Assembly (NCBI GenBank): GCA_015258485.1
Contig: JABZIF010000062.1
Coordinates: 1 to 6,528 of the forward strand
Direction of reading: 5' to 3'
DNA: 6,528 nucleotides
From: Atopobiaceae bacterium
Lineage (GTDB): Bacteria; Actinomycetota; Coriobacteriia; Coriobacteriales; Atopobiaceae
Positions within the stretch are counted from its first letter, which is position 1. Each line of letters opens with the position of its first letter. The notes beneath the pieces were generated by a model. That model did no database searches and was not told the origin of the DNA. It saw only the letters and a list, made by a program, of their open reading frames with translations. This document shows positions 5,187-6,528 of the stretch, piece after piece. A program made the position numbers and the translations under genes.

Positions 5187-6176
5187 GTGAAAACAACAGA
5201 ACTTCTTGGTGTGAAAATTTTTCTTCCTAAAAAAACTGCAACAAAAGGAAAACATGCAGGTGAAAAGCGGTTTTCAAAGTTAGGAAAAATTCACAATATT
5301 GTTTTTGCACCGCTAAAGCCAGGCGAGGCGGTAACCGTAGTGGGCGTAATGGTCCAGAAGCCAGATATTGCAGGTATGATCAAACGTGATGACGCGTTTG
5401 TAACAATAAAGTCGCTAGAGACTATTGATCGTGGGCTGCTCGTTAAAGATTATCAGAATAGTATCAATCAAGCTGCAATTAAACGTTTGAATATAGATTT
5501 TGATGCATGTATTTTATGGCATGGTATGGAAGCTCGCACAAGAAGCGGTAAAAAGCTTGGGTTTGTAAGTGGCGCAGAGTTTGATCAAACAACAGGGGTA
5601 GTTTCAACATTTTATGTGAGTGAAAGTGCGGGTTCAGAAGCGCTTGTGGGAGCTTATGCTGTTAAACCAGAATGGCTACTTGGATATTCTCGTGGCATGA
5701 TGATTCTTGATGATGAGGCGGAACATGCTCAGGTAGTTGGTGGGCTTGCTGGCAAAGCTGGTGAGGGTTATGCCGTAGCAGCGGCTAAGGCTTCTGAGGT
5801 TGGAGCAAAGGCAGGAAAAGTAGTTGCTGATGCTACCGAGAAAGGCGCATTTGCCCTCGGCAAGACCATCGCGAAAGCAAAGCGAGCAATTGAAGATGCA
5901 ACGGAGCCCGATGCCGAGGATGATTCTGAACGTCCAGATCTTGTAGCTGCTCAGGATGTTTGTGTAGAAGAATTGCCTCAAAGTGATGCCAGTTCTCAGA
6001 CCCACTTACCAGCTCGTGTAAGACCTACTTCAATTGGTAAGAAAACTTCTACGAGGAGCAGCGCAACTAAAAGTTCGACAACTAAAAAGGCAGCAAAAGG
6101 CCTTGGCATGCAGCTTGGTCGTATGGGCAAAATGTTTTCCGACTTTAAAGATGAGTACGATAAAGCCAGTAAGTAG
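5187..6176 (+). CDS. two-PRC-barrel protein with Ala-rich and basic tails
   Basis: Protein of 329 residues. The N-terminal half looks like two PRC-barrel-type beta domains: about 5-85 (KRFSKLGKIHNIVFAP at 27-42, then a strand-rich stretch to FVTI) and about 105-178 (GMEARTRSGKKLGFVSGAEF at 113-132, then TTGVVSTFYVSE and a YAVKPEWLLGY segment). PRC barrels are small adaptor folds found in the photosynthetic reaction-centre H subunit, RimM and many actinobacterial proteins; they do not define a reaction. Residues 185-235 are Ala/Gly/Lys-rich, resembling an amphipathic helical region; 236-262 are acidic; 282-314 are Lys/Ser/Thr-rich and strongly basic, and could bind nucleic acid or acidic polymers. 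There is no membrane segment or signal peptide. It starts at GTG with GAGAGG 6 nt upstream, just after a terminator hairpin, and ends 2 bp from the convergent NRAMP stop. PRC assignment moderate; function unknown. Confidence 0.75.
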   Translation: MKTTELLGVKIFLPKKTATKGKHAGEKRFSKLGKIHNIVFAPLKPGEAVTVVGVMVQKPDIAGMIKRDDAFVTIKSLETIDRGLLVKDYQNSINQAAIKRLNIDFDACILWHGMEARTRSGKKLGFVSGAEFDQTTGVVSTFYVSESAGSEALVGAYAVKPEWLLGYSRGMMILDDEAEHAQVVGGLAGKAGEGYAVAAAKASEVGAKAGKVVADATEKGAFALGKTIAKAKRAIEDATEPDAEDDSERPDLVAAQDVCVEELPQSDASSQTHLPARVRPTSIGKKTSTRSSATKSSTTKKAAKGLGMQLGRMGKMFSDFKDEYDKASK

Positions 6177-6178
6177 GT

Positions 6179-6528
6179 TTATAATCCCATAGCTTGTAAT
6201 ATAAACATTACAATGGTCAAAATAATAACGGTAATGATGGTAAACCAAGTAAGGCCATTCCAAATCTTGCCGTTTGCAAATTTACCCATAATCTGTTTAT
6301 CAGCTGCAATAAGAACCATAAAAATGAGAAGAATAGGCAACAGGATACCGTTGATGACCTGTGCTGCCATCATAATGCCAAAAAGACTCATACCTGGGAT
6401 TAAAACAACAACTGCAGAAATTACAAGAACAATCGTAATGATGCCGTGATAGACAGGAGCTTCTTGCCAGCTGCGGTCGGCTCCGCGCTCCCAACCAAAT
6501 GCCTCGCAGATAGCGCTTGCAGTAATGC
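6179..6528 (-). CDS. NRAMP-family divalent metal transporter, C-terminal part
   Basis: The frame enters at the right edge (first whole codon 6526-6524) and ends at a TAA in 6181-6179, giving 115 C-terminal residues of a protein normally about 400-450 long. ASAICEAFGWERGADRSWQEAPVY is the loop before a late membrane helix in NRAMP transporters, and AAQVINGILLPILLIFMVLIAADKQIMG is a family signature (QVxNGxxLP). Hydrophobic spans lie at about visible residues 27-44, 49-74 and 92-113. NRAMP proteins import Mn2+, Fe2+ or other divalent cations by proton coupling (MntH), while some bacterial relatives move Mg2+. The metal-binding residues of the first and sixth helices lie outside the window, so the substrate and a gene symbol cannot be fixed. 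Convergent with the PRC gene, with no terminator between them. Confidence 0.88.
   Translation of the reverse strand, partial: ITASAICEAFGWERGADRSWQEAPVYHGIITIVLVISAVVVLIPGMSLFGIMMAAQVINGILLPILLIFMVLIAADKQIMGKFANGKIWNGLTWFTIITVIILTIVMFILQAMGL

Noticed and set aside
6194..6213. TTGTAAT/ATTACAA inverted repeat as a bidirectional terminator.
   Set aside because: All but one pair in the 7-bp stem is A-T, there is no T-tract on either strand, and it falls inside the NRAMP coding sequence.

Overview
The window looks like chromosomal DNA from a low-to-moderate G+C anaerobic bacterium. I lean towards the class Coriobacteriia (Atopobium/Lancefieldella/Olsenella-like Actinobacteria), because a flavodiiron protein, a CorC-type CBS protein, an actinobacterial-style PRC-barrel protein and an NRAMP transporter occur together with strong Shine-Dalgarno sites. 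This placement is inference from protein character only. There is no rRNA, tRNA, CRISPR array, insertion sequence or phage gene.

Layout. At the extreme left a minus-strand gene begins (only its first codons, 20 to 1). A divergent intergenic region (21-361) follows and carries a GAGTGCTAA half-site and a strong leader hairpin. Next is a 400-residue class A flavodiiron protein, FprA (362-1564), which ends at an intrinsic terminator (1670-1702). Positions 1703-2360 are a long AT-rich stretch with no credible gene. It holds several inverted repeats, including a perfect 13-bp-arm palindrome at 1855-1883, and a G+C-richer block at 2141-2239 built of diverged ~44-bp tandem units that can also fold as a branched RNA.

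Four plus-strand genes follow: a HlyC/CorC-type membrane protein with CBS pair (2361-3719); a 264-residue protein whose first ~135 residues match the N-terminal domain of cyanophycin synthetase, here free-standing with an acidic tail (3754-4548); a YtxH-like small membrane protein (4680-5120); and a two-PRC-barrel protein with Ala-rich and basic tails (5187-6176). A strong terminator hairpin lies between the last two, just upstream of the PRC gene's ribosome binding site. The C-terminal 115 residues of an NRAMP-family metal transporter come in convergently on the minus strand (6528-6179), with stop codons only 2 bp from those of the PRC gene.

How the genes fit together. FprA is a self-contained O2/NO detoxification unit. 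CorC, the cyanophycin-synthetase-like protein, YtxH and PRC genes look like an envelope- or surface-associated cluster of unknown joint function; CorC and NRAMP both concern divalent cations, but they lie on opposite strands and may be unrelated. The most novel item is the stand-alone cyanophycin-synthetase N-domain, which keeps the HxxEH metal-site motif (H72, E75, H76) but has neither the ATP-grasp nor the Mur-ligase domain.
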